A stretch of 10,023 nt of DNA from Verrucomicrobiales bacterium (GTDB lineage Bacteria; Verrucomicrobiota; Verrucomicrobiia; Verrucomicrobiales; DEV007). The translations under genes and the position numbers were made by a program. Below are positions 1 to 5,927 of the stretch, piece by piece (within the stretch, counting starts at the first letter, position 1; the number at the start of each line of letters is the position of its first letter). The DNA lies in assembly GCA_007123695.1 (NCBI GenBank), contig SLGN01000007.1, positions 1 through 10,023 on the forward strand, written 5' to 3'. The notes under the pieces are model-generated. The model searched no databases, had not been told where the DNA came from, and worked only from the letters and a program-made list of their open reading frames with translations.

Positions 1-29
1 AGGGCGGCGACGAGGGGGGCTTTGTCCAT
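1..29 (-). CDS. 5' end of a divergent gene, product unknown (partial)
   Basis: An ATG at 29-27 on the - strand opens a frame reading MDKAPLVAA that stays open to the left edge. Only nine complete codons are visible, so no function can be assigned. A divergent gene upstream of the carA block is plausible because the ORF on the other side starts at 216, leaving a shared promoter region. No Shine-Dalgarno sequence is visible before the ATG (the upstream bases are C-rich). An open frame this short could arise by chance in GC-rich DNA. Confidence 0.35.
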
Positions 30-50
30 GGCGGGCGGGCGTTGGGTGCG

Positions 51-80
51 AAAGGCGGGGAAAGACGGAGAAAGCGGGAA
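51..80. repeat. Three imperfect 10-bp tandem purine repeats
   Basis: Three consecutive 10-mers, AAAGGCGGGG (51-60), AAAGACGGAG (61-70) and AAAGCGGGAA (71-80), share AAAG followed by a G-rich half, and a fourth partial unit follows at 79-83. The period is close to one DNA helical turn. The repeat lies just upstream of the divergent - strand ATG at 29. It could be a phased protein-binding site, a purine tract within the leader of the - strand gene, or low-complexity sequence. Confidence 0.45.
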
Positions 81-108
81 AGGTAGGGGCGCAGAGCCGC
101 GCCGCCAA
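80..108 (-). promoter_or_regulatory. Candidate sigma70-like promoter for the divergent gene
   Basis: Read on the - strand, TTGGCG (108-103; 4 of 6 matches to TTGACA) is separated by exactly 17 bases from TACCTT (85-80; 3 of 6 matches to TATAAT). Transcription would start near 73, giving a leader of roughly 45 bases to the ATG at 29, and the 10-bp repeats would lie in the transcribed leader. The match is weak and was found by eye in GC-rich DNA, so chance is a serious alternative. Confidence 0.22.
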
Positions 109-215
109 CGATTTCCCGATGCTCCGGGCCAGAACGGGACAGGGCGGAGACATCGTGCGGCCCCGATGATTCTTCCGATTTGGCAAACGTCCGAATTGTG
201 CTAACTCTTTCCACC

Positions 216-299
216 ATGGCCATCTTTCTCGGAATCTTCATTGCCGTCATCTTCCTCTTGCTCGGATTCGCCGCCTTCCAGTATCTGGTGAAGGGCTGA
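216..299 (+). CDS. Small ORF for a 27-aa single-pass membrane protein, function unknown
   Basis: ATG at 216-218 and TGA at 297-299 enclose 27 codons. Almost the whole product is hydrophobic: residues 2-20 (AIFLGIFIAVIFLLLGFAA) form one predicted transmembrane helix, followed by a short tail ending YLVKG with a single basic residue. There is no signal-peptidase or lipobox motif. An in-frame GTG at 198 would add six residues; I chose the ATG because the hydrophobic stretch starts right after it. The ORF lies 116 bases before the carA start. A TTGGCA at 180-185 resembles a -35 box, but no convincing -10 follows. No Shine-Dalgarno sequence is seen (leader ctctttccacc), as is true of its + strand neighbours. 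I do not recognise the product. A chance ORF is possible, but unbroken hydrophobicity across the full length argues for a real microprotein. Confidence 0.5.
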   Translation: MAIFLGIFIAVIFLLLGFAAFQYLVKG

Positions 300-349
300 T
301 CCTCTGCGACGTGACGGCGCGGCGCGGCGCGGCGGTTCGGAGCGGCGAC

Positions 350-375
350 AAAGCGTTTGAAAGCGTCCGCTTTTC
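350..375 (+). promoter_or_regulatory. Repeated AAAGCG and small hairpin in the carA leader
   Basis: AAAGCG occurs at 350-355 and 360-365, followed by GCTTTTC at 369-375. The second copy can fold as AAAGC/GCTTT around GTCC (365-368), and the first copy could pair with the same GCTTT arm, so two exclusive foldings exist. The stem is only 5 bp. Upstream, 316-330 is GGCGC repeated three times. A role in carA regulation is speculative. Confidence 0.18.
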
Positions 376-415
376 TGCCAAGCTCCCAAGGCCCGCCATC
401 CGGCCGGCAGCTTCC

Positions 416-1603
416 ATGGCCCGAGCGAAACACAAAGCCATCCTCGCGCTCGAGGACGGAACCGTCTACCACGGCTCCGCCTTCGGCGCCGCGACCACCA
501 GCACCGGCGAGGCGTGCTTCAACACGTCGATGACGGGCTACCAGGAGATCCTCACCGATCCCTCCTACCGCGGCCAGTTCGTCGCCATGACCTATCCGAT
601 GATCGGCAACTACGGCGTGGGCGAGGCTGACGCCGAGAGCGACGCCGTCCACGTGCGCGGCTTCGTCGTCGAGGAGCTCTGCGAGACGCCCAGCAACTGG
701 CGCAGTGAGGGCTCGCTGCACGACTACCTCGAGGCCGCCGGGGTTCCCGGGATCGAGGGCATCGACACCCGCGCCCTCACCAAGCGGCTGCGCGTCGCCG
801 GCACGATGCGGGCGACCCTCTGCACCGATGGTAGCCTCGACCCCGCCGCCGCCGTCGCCATGGCCCGCGAGGCCCCCGCCATGGAGGGCTCCGACTTCGT
901 CCGCGAGGTCACCACCGCCGACGGCTACCAATGGGATCCCGACGGCGAGTTCAGCCGCGAATGGACCCTCGTCAACCCCTCCCTCGACGAGCCCAGAGTC
1001 GAGGTCGGCGGCCAGTGCTACAAGCCGCTGCCCGAGACGAAATACCGCATCGTCGCCTACGACTTCGGCATCAAGCGAAACATCCTCCGCAGCCTGCGGC
1101 GCCAGGGCTTCGACGTCGAGGTGGTCGGATCGCGCACCCCCGCCGCCGAAGTCCTCGCCCGCGATCCCGACGGCATTTTCCTCTCCAACGGCCCCGGCGA
1201 CCCCGCCGCGCTCGGCTACATCCACGGCGAAATCCGCCAGCTCGTCGGCAAGAAGCCCATCTTCGGGATCTGCCTCGGGCACCAGGTCCTCGCCCACGCT
1301 CTCGGCGGCAGCACCTTCAAGCTGAAGTTCGGCCATCGCGGCGGCAACCATCCGGTCAAGGACCTCCGCTCCGGCCGCATCGCGATCACCTCGCAGAACC
1401 ACGGCTTCGCCACCGACCCGACCACCCTTCCCGCCGACATCGAGGTGACCCACCTCAATCTCAACGACGGCACCGTCGAGGGCATGCGGCACCGCGATCA
1501 CCCCGTCTTTTCCGTGCAATACCATCCCGAGGCGGCCCCCGGGCCCAACGATGCCGCCTACTTCTTCGAGGAATTCGCCAATCTCATTGATCAAACCCGG
1601 TGA
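416..1603 (+). CDS. carA: Carbamoyl-phosphate synthase small (glutaminase) subunit
   Basis: The 395-aa product hydrolyses glutamine and channels ammonia to the large subunit CarB, which makes carbamoyl phosphate for arginine and pyrimidine synthesis in the cytoplasm. The N-terminal CPSase small-chain domain shows KAILALEDGTVYHG and the block SMTGYQEILTDPSY. The C-terminal class I glutamine amidotransferase domain carries LSNGPGDP, the nucleophile Cys286 in GICLGHQ, and His370/Glu372 in QYHPE, so the catalytic triad is complete. Length fits the family (about 380 aa). The frame is open from a GTG at 311, but the 35 extra residues are low-complexity and family proteins begin near MxxKAILALEDG, so I chose ATG 416. 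No Shine-Dalgarno sequence is visible. carB does not follow: the next gene encodes an FHA protein whose start lies 23 bases downstream, suggesting co-transcription. Identity is essentially certain. Confidence 0.97.
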   Translation: MARAKHKAILALEDGTVYHGSAFGAATTSTGEACFNTSMTGYQEILTDPSYRGQFVAMTYPMIGNYGVGEADAESDAVHVRGFVVEELCETPSNWRSEGSLHDYLEAAGVPGIEGIDTRALTKRLRVAGTMRATLCTDGSLDPAAAVAMAREAPAMEGSDFVREVTTADGYQWDPDGEFSREWTLVNPSLDEPRVEVGGQCYKPLPETKYRIVAYDFGIKRNILRSLRRQGFDVEVVGSRTPAAEVLARDPDGIFLSNGPGDPAALGYIHGEIRQLVGKKPIFGICLGHQVLAHALGGSTFKLKFGHRGGNHPVKDLRSGRIAITSQNHGFATDPTTLPADIEVTHLNLNDGTVEGMRHRDHPVFSVQYHPEAAPGPNDAAYFFEEFANLIDQTR

Positions 1604-1626
1604 TCCGTGGTAAAACTCCCCTTCCT

Positions 1627-2160
1627 ATGGCCAGCATCACCCTCTATCTCCCCGATCAGGATCCCCTCCAGTATGCCCTCGACGGCTACGAACAGATCAC
1701 CTTCGGCCGCGGGCCGGAGAGCGACATCGTCATCGACCACGTGTCCCTCTCGGGATCCCACGCCGTGCTCCTCAACCTCGGAGGCGTCTTCCAGATCCAG
1801 GATCTCGGCTCCACCAACGGCACCTTCGTCGATGGCGAGGCCGTCACCGAGACCACCCTCGCCCACGGATCCCGCATCCAATTCGGCTCGATCGAGGCGG
1901 TGTTCGAGGAGGAAGGCCAGGCCGCCGACGAAGCGGGCGCCGAAGCCTCCGTCGGCGGCGGGGGCAGCGGCTACGGCAGCGGCGTCAGCGGCGAGATCGC
2001 CGAAGCCTCGCGCCGCCCCGCCGGATACGGCGACCTTTCCCCCATCGAGAAGGTGGCGAAAAAGGATCCCCTCGCCATCGTCGCCATGATCATCGGCGTG
2101 ATCGCCGTCCTCTCGGCCATCGCCCTCGCCGTCCTCTCGGCCTCGATGAAGGTCGGCTGA
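1627..2160 (+). CDS. FHA-domain protein with C-terminal membrane anchor
   Basis: This 177-aa protein has an N-terminal forkhead-associated (FHA) domain (about residues 5-93). The phosphothreonine-binding signature is intact: Gly27-Arg28 in FGRGPESDIVI, Ser42-Gly-Ser-His45, and DLGSTNGTFVDG (59-70). A Gly/Ala/Ser-rich linker (about 97-135) leads to a basic patch (KVAKKD) and one hydrophobic helix (about 149-171) ending SMKVG. This topology suggests a tail-anchored protein displaying FHA to the cytoplasm, where it could recruit Thr-phosphorylated partners of Ser/Thr kinases; the partner is unknown and no kinase or phosphatase is in the window. ATG 1627 is the chosen start. A GTG at 1600 overlaps the carA stop (GTGA) and would add nine residues. 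Either start implies linkage to carA. It is followed by a 103-base gap and a strong hairpin before purA. Confidence 0.88.
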   Translation: MASITLYLPDQDPLQYALDGYEQITFGRGPESDIVIDHVSLSGSHAVLLNLGGVFQIQDLGSTNGTFVDGEAVTETTLAHGSRIQFGSIEAVFEEEGQAADEAGAEASVGGGGSGYGSGVSGEIAEASRRPAGYGDLSPIEKVAKKDPLAIVAMIIGVIAVLSAIALAVLSASMKVG

Positions 2161-2213
2161 ATTTGCCGACGCCCTCCCCCTCCGACCGCCGCCGCGGCCT
2201 CCCGCCCGACCCG

Positions 2214-2235
2214 CGCGGGCGCGTCTTCGCCCGCG
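2214..2235 (+). terminator. Strong GC hairpin between the FHA gene and purA
   Basis: CGCGGGCG (2214-2221) and CGCCCGCG (2228-2235) form a perfect 8-bp all-G/C stem with a 6-base loop, CGTCTT. It starts 53 bases after the FHA stop and ends 28 bases before the purA ATG. Only TT follows, with no proper U-tract, so it is not a canonical intrinsic terminator. It may stabilise the upstream mRNA end, attenuate read-through, or structure the purA leader. A competing smaller stem (GCCCG 2204-2208 with CGGGC 2216-2220) overlaps it. The structure is directly visible; the function is inferred. Confidence 0.4.
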
Positions 2236-2263
2236 TTCCCCCGACCATTCCGCTACGTCCAAC

Positions 2264-3535
2264 ATGTCCAACACCATCGTGATCGGCGCCCAGTGGGGCG
2301 ACGAAGGCAAAGGCAAGATCGTCGATCTCCTCACCGAGGGCGCCGACGTCGTCGTGCGCCCCCAGGGGGGCAACAACGCCGGGCACACCGTCATCAGCGA
2401 CGGAGTGCAGTACATCCTGCACCTCATCCCCTCGGGCATCCTCTGGCCCGGAAAGCTCTGCGTCATCGGCAACGGCGTCGTCATGGACCCCGTCGCGCTC
2501 CTCGGCGAGATCGACGGACTCCTCGGCCAGGGCGTGCCGGTCTCGCCCGAGAACCTCGTCATTTCCGACCGCGCCCACCTCGTGATGCCCTTCCACCGCG
2601 AGATGGACGCCTACAAGGAGGCGAGGCGCTCGAGCAAGATCGGCACCACCAAGCGCGGCATCGGACCGACCTACGGCGACAAGATCGACCGCGTCGGCTT
2701 CCGCCTCCACGACCTCGTCGGTGATCCCGGCGCCTTCGCCGACCGCTTCCGCGCCCGCGTCGCCGAGTGCAACCCGCTTTTCGAAAGCGTCGGCATGGAC
2801 CCGCTCGATGCCGAGGCCGCGCTCGCCGAACTGCTCGCCGCAGGCGAACGTCTCGCCCCCTACTGCGCCGACACTGTCGAGATCCTGCACCGCTCCATCG
2901 GCGAGGGGCGCTCCCTGCTCTTCGAGGGCGCCCAGGGCACCTATCTCGACATCGATCAGGGCACCTATCCCTACGTCACCTCGTCGAACACCACCTCCGG
3001 CGGGGCCTGCACCGGCTCCGGCGTGCCCCCGCAGCGCATCGACCGCGTCGTCGGCGTCACCAAAGCGTACACCACCCGCGTCGGCGAGGGTCCCTTCCCC
3101 ACGCAGAACGACGACCTCGCCGGCCGCTTCCACAAGATGGGCCGCGAGTTCGGCGCCACGACCGGACGCAAGCGCCGCTGCGGCTGGCTCGACCTCGTCC
3201 TCGTGCGCTACGCCGCCATGGTCAACGGCTTCGACGAGCTCGCCATCACCATCCTCGACGGCCTCGACGACTGCGACGAGATCCCCGTCTGCACCCACTA
3301 CGAACTCGACGGCAGGCGCCTGCGCCTGCCCCCCGCATCGGTCGCCGACTTCGCCCGCGCCACGCCGGTCTACGAGACCCTGCCCGGCTGGCGCACCGAG
3401 ACCAGCGGCATCACCGGCTACGGCGACCTGCCGCCCAAGGCCCTCGCCTACCTCGAGTTCGTCGAAAAGGAGACCGGGGCACCCGTGAGCATGGTCGGGG
3501 TGGGTCCGGCACGCGACCAAACCATCCTCCGCTGA
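2264..3535 (+). CDS. purA: Adenylosuccinate synthetase
   Basis: The 423-aa product catalyses the GTP-dependent joining of IMP and aspartate to adenylosuccinate, the first committed step from IMP to AMP, in the cytoplasm. The N-terminus IGAQWGDEGKGK carries the catalytic Asp13 and the P-loop, and His41 lies in GGNNAGHTV, matching E. coli numbering exactly. Further family blocks are SSKIGTTKRGIGPTYGDK (IMP and active-site loop), LFEGAQGTYLDIDQGTYPYV, the aspartate-binding segment GATTGRKRRCGWLD starting near residue 297, and the C-terminal VGVGPARDQTI. Length is normal (E. coli about 432 aa). ATG 2264 gives the canonical N-terminus; the leader (attccgctacgtccaac) has no Shine-Dalgarno sequence. 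uppS starts 27 bases downstream and is probably co-transcribed. A strong hairpin upstream may separate its expression from the FHA gene. No unusual residues are seen in the motifs. Confidence 0.98.
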   Translation: MSNTIVIGAQWGDEGKGKIVDLLTEGADVVVRPQGGNNAGHTVISDGVQYILHLIPSGILWPGKLCVIGNGVVMDPVALLGEIDGLLGQGVPVSPENLVISDRAHLVMPFHREMDAYKEARRSSKIGTTKRGIGPTYGDKIDRVGFRLHDLVGDPGAFADRFRARVAECNPLFESVGMDPLDAEAALAELLAAGERLAPYCADTVEILHRSIGEGRSLLFEGAQGTYLDIDQGTYPYVTSSNTTSGGACTGSGVPPQRIDRVVGVTKAYTTRVGEGPFPTQNDDLAGRFHKMGREFGATTGRKRRCGWLDLVLVRYAAMVNGFDELAITILDGLDDCDEIPVCTHYELDGRRLRLPPASVADFARATPVYETLPGWRTETSGITGYGDLPPKALAYLEFVEKETGAPVSMVGVGPARDQTILR

Positions 3536-3562
3536 GCGGTCCCGCGCCGCCGCCCCCCGTGC

Positions 3563-4282
3563 ATGACCGCGCTCGATCCCGATAAAGAGATCCCGCGGCA
3601 CATCGCCATCATCATGGACGGCAACGGCCGCTGGGCCGCCGCCCGCGACCTGCCGCGGCGCGAGGGGCACCGCGCCGGAGCCGAGTCGGTCGAGGACGTG
3701 CTGCGCGCCTGCGGCGACCTCGGCGTGGACTACCTCACCCTCTACGCCTTCAGTTCCGAAAACTGGAAGCGGCCCGAGTCCGAGATCGACGCCCTCATGG
3801 GCCTGCTCGCCCATTTTCTGCAGGAAAAGACGCCGACCCTGATGAAGAACAACATCCGGCTCCGGGTCATCGGCCACCTCGAGCGACTCCCCGAGAGAAA
3901 CCGGCGCCAGGTGCGGGAATCCATCGAGCGCACCGCCGCCAACGACGGGCTCACCCTCGTCGTCGCCCTCAGCTACGGCTCGCGCGAGGAGATCGTCGAT
4001 GCCGCGCGCGCCCTCATGCGCAAGGCCAAAGCGGGCGTCCTCGACCCCGAGGACCTCGACGGCGCGACCTTCGCCGAGCACCTCCACACCGCCGGCATTC
4101 CCGACCCCGACCTCCTCGTCCGCACCAGCGGGGAATGCCGCGTCTCGAACTTCCTCCTCTGGCAGATCAGCTACGCCGAGATCGTCATCAGCGAGGTGCT
4201 CTGGCCCGACTTCCGGCGCGAGCATCTCGAGGCCGCCATCGCCGAATACCAGCGCCGCCACCGGCGCTTCGGCGGCCTGTAG
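3563..4282 (+). CDS. uppS: Isoprenyl transferase (undecaprenyl diphosphate synthase)
   Basis: This 239-aa cis-prenyltransferase should condense farnesyl diphosphate with isopentenyl diphosphate units to give undecaprenyl diphosphate, the lipid carrier for peptidoglycan and surface polysaccharide. All conserved regions are present: HIAIIMDGNGRWA with catalytic Asp19, GHRAG (35-39), LTLYAFSSENWKRP (58-71), and RTSGECRVSNFLLWQ starting at Arg187, followed by SYAEIV and LWPDF near the C-terminus. Cys192 sits at a variable position of the RTSGExR motif. Length is typical (about 230-255 aa). Product chain length cannot be read from the sequence, but a single UppS-type enzyme next to housekeeping genes fits C55 synthesis. 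ATG 3563 is preceded by C-rich DNA with no Shine-Dalgarno sequence. It follows purA by 27 bases and precedes the hydrolase gene by 51 bases, so one transcript is likely. Confidence 0.97.
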   Translation: MTALDPDKEIPRHIAIIMDGNGRWAAARDLPRREGHRAGAESVEDVLRACGDLGVDYLTLYAFSSENWKRPESEIDALMGLLAHFLQEKTPTLMKNNIRLRVIGHLERLPERNRRQVRESIERTAANDGLTLVVALSYGSREEIVDAARALMRKAKAGVLDPEDLDGATFAEHLHTAGIPDPDLLVRTSGECRVSNFLLWQISYAEIVISEVLWPDFRREHLEAAIAEYQRRHRRFGGL

Positions 4283-4333
4283 CGTCGCGACACCCGGCGG
4301 GTCCGTCCCGACCCCGGCCATTCAAAGAAGCCC

Positions 4334-5431
4334 ATGAAACGACGCAGCCTCCTCCTCAAAGGATCCTCTCTCCTCCTCGCCGGCGGTCCTCTCGCCGCCG
4401 CCCTCGGTGAAAAAGGCCCCGAAGCCGCCGCCGCGCTCCTGGCCCGGTCCGTCTCCGACGGCGAGGTCGCGGGCGCCTCTCTCTGGTTGCGACAAGCGGG
4501 CCGGGAGTTCTCGCAGAGCTTCGGCACCGCCGCCTCCGGAGGCAGCTTCCTGCTCGGATCCATTTCGAAGCCCATCGCCGCCGCCGCCGTGATGCGTCTG
4601 CACGAAGACGGCGCCTTTTCGCTCGACGACCCGGCGCAGCGCTTTCTCCCCGACTTCACCGGCGGGGGCCGCGAGAGCATCACCGTCGGCCAGCTCCTCA
4701 CCCACGTGTCCGGCCTGCCCGACCAGCTCCCCGAGAACGACGCCCTCCGCGCCCGCCACGCGCCGCTCGGGGATTTCGTCGCCGCCGCCATGCGGACGCC
4801 GCTGCTCTTCGCTCCCGGCGAGCGCTATGGATACTCCAGCATGGCCATCCTGCTCGCCACCGAGATCGCGCGGCGCATCGCCGACCGGCCCTTCGCCGAA
4901 CTCGTCGACGAGAACGTTCTCCGCCCCCTCGGGATGGAGCGCTCGGCCATGGGCGTGGGCCGGCTCCGCCGGGAGGATCTCCTTGGGGTCCAGACCGAGT
5001 TCGCCGCCCCCGAAGCCGGCGCCGGCGACCCGACGGCGAAGTCGTGGGACTGGAACAGCGACTACTGGCGCGAACTCGCCGCGCCCTGGGGCGCCGCCCA
5101 TGGCACCGCCGCCGACGTGGGCCGTTTCCTCGAATCCTTCCTCCGGGCCGACGGACGCGCCCTCCGGCCCGAGACTGCCCGGCTGATGGTGGCCAATCAC
5201 AACCCCGAAGGCCTGCGCCGGCGCGGGCTCGGTTTCGATCTCGGGCCCGAACTCGGCGGCCCCGGCTGCGGAGACGCCACCTTCGGCCACACCGGATCCA
5301 CCGGCACCCGCTGCTGGGCCGACCCCGGCGCCGGGACCGTCTGCGTCGTCCTCACGACCCTGCCGTCGCGGGCCGCCGCCCCCCACCCGCGCGACCTCGC
5401 CTCGCAGCTCGTCGCGGCGGCGGCGGAGTAG
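4334..5431 (+). CDS. Exported serine hydrolase, beta-lactamase/PBP-like fold (Tat-type signal)
   Basis: This 365-aa protein belongs to the serine beta-lactamase-like family that includes class C beta-lactamases, DD-peptidases and esterases. The nucleophile motif is Ser76-Ile-Ser-Lys79 (GSISKP). The second motif is Tyr167-Ser-Ser169 in YGYSSM, where many relatives have Y-x-N. The third, His319-Thr-Gly321 (FGHTGSTG), replaces the KTG box, as is common in this family. Further family marks are LLTHVSGLP and PGERYGYS. The N-terminus MKRRSLLLKGSSLLLAGG has paired arginines followed by SLLLK and a hydrophobic run, resembling a twin-arginine signal; no lipobox cysteine is seen. It should act in the periplasm, but the substrate (peptidoglycan, beta-lactam or ester) cannot be inferred. 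A purine-rich AAAGAAG precedes ATG 4334 and is the best ribosome-binding candidate in the + strand block. It follows uppS by 51 bases and ends 10 bases from the convergent crtO stop. Confidence 0.9.
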   Translation: MKRRSLLLKGSSLLLAGGPLAAALGEKGPEAAAALLARSVSDGEVAGASLWLRQAGREFSQSFGTAASGGSFLLGSISKPIAAAAVMRLHEDGAFSLDDPAQRFLPDFTGGGRESITVGQLLTHVSGLPDQLPENDALRARHAPLGDFVAAAMRTPLLFAPGERYGYSSMAILLATEIARRIADRPFAELVDENVLRPLGMERSAMGVGRLRREDLLGVQTEFAAPEAGAGDPTAKSWDWNSDYWRELAAPWGAAHGTAADVGRFLESFLRADGRALRPETARLMVANHNPEGLRRRGLGFDLGPELGGPGCGDATFGHTGSTGTRCWADPGAGTVCVVLTTLPSRAAAPHPRDLASQLVAAAAE

Positions 5432-5441
5432 GCACCGTTTC

Positions 5442-5927
5442 CTACCGCCCCTCGACCTCGGCGAGAAAGCGCCGCAGGCGCGCCCGGGTGAAGCGCTGCA
5501 GCACGATGCAGGGCAGGTTCGAGAGCAGGGCATAGGCGACCATCGCCGCCGCCGCGACCGGCCAGGGGTTCCACGCGAGAGTCAGGAGCAAGGCGGGGAC
5601 CTGGGCGTAGTGCGCGGCCTCGCCGCGGCAGGTCTCGGCGATGAAGGCGCGGAGGTAGACGGGATCCTTGTCGGCGAGCCGACCCTTGGCGAAGCCGTCG
5701 AACCAGGGAGCGGCGTCGGGCAGGAGATGCTTCCACCCGCGGATGCGGAAGAGGCGCTGGTAGACCTCGCCCCCGGCCTCCCAGGGGCGTTCGCGGAAGA
5801 GCGCCGCGGCGGGGTCGAAGCGGGCCCGGTCCATCTTCGTGTAGCACCACGAGACGCCGAGGTGGATCGCCGGCACCGCGACCAGGTTCAGCGTCACGAT
5901 CCAGAGGTTGGGGAGATCAAGCCACAT
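5442..5927 (-). CDS. crtO: Glycosyl-4,4'-diaponeurosporenoate acyltransferase (CrtO-like)
   Basis: This 161-aa membrane protein matches the small staphylococcal CrtO family (about 165 aa), which acylates the sugar of a glycosyl C30 carotenoic acid, the last step of staphyloxanthin synthesis. Matching blocks recalled from that family are the IRGWKHLLPD region (62-71), ETCRGEAAHY (98-107; ETKRAELIHW in S. aureus) and SNLPCIVLQRFTRARL (136-151; ANVPIIIVQRYNRPRL in S. aureus). Hydrophobic segments at about 8-27, 108-120 and 122-143 suggest an integral membrane enzyme. ATG 5927 was chosen because GGAAAGG lies five bases upstream and the start overlaps the crtQ stop by 11 bases (ATGTGGCTTGA), implying translational coupling. 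Upstream in-frame codons only add a shadow of crtQ. It is the last gene of the operon. The acyl donor and true carotenoid substrate are inferred from the family. This is not the unrelated ketolase also called CrtO. Confidence 0.85.
   Translation of the reverse strand: MWLDLPNLWIVTLNLVAVPAIHLGVSWCYTKMDRARFDPAAALFRERPWEAGGEVYQRLFRIRGWKHLLPDAAPWFDGFAKGRLADKDPVYLRAFIAETCRGEAAHYAQVPALLLTLAWNPWPVAAAAMVAYALLSNLPCIVLQRFTRARLRRFLAEVEGR

Noticed and set aside
22..204. 60-codon + strand ORF at the left edge
   Set aside because: Arg/Gly-rich translation without hydrophobic or domain features, overlapping a divergent start and a purine repeat; it looks like non-coding DNA read by chance.
311..415. 35-residue N-terminal extension of CarA from GTG 311
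   Set aside because: The residues are low-complexity and absent from the family, and ATG 416 yields the canonical start. The region is more likely an untranslated leader.
4299..4314. GGGTC/GACCC hairpin between uppS and the hydrolase gene
   Set aside because: A 5-bp stem with no T-run is weak in GC-rich DNA, and the 51-base spacing fits a continuous transcript.
2090..4321. 743-codon open frame on the - strand opposite purA and uppS
   Set aside because: It is antisense to two unmistakable genes. Its translation is a low-complexity mix of Gly, Ala, Val, Glu and Asp with no domain. Long antisense frames are expected where codons prefer G or C at the third position.
5469..5481. GCGCC/GGCGC hairpin as a terminator of the crt operon
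   Set aside because: The stem is only 5 bp with a 3-base loop, lies inside crtO codons, and is followed on the - strand by TTTCTC rather than a uridine tract.
4322..5533. 403-codon open frame on the - strand opposite the serine hydrolase
   Set aside because: Antisense to a gene with catalytic motifs. It is Gly/Ala/Glu-rich without a domain and spans the convergent junction, as a chance frame would.
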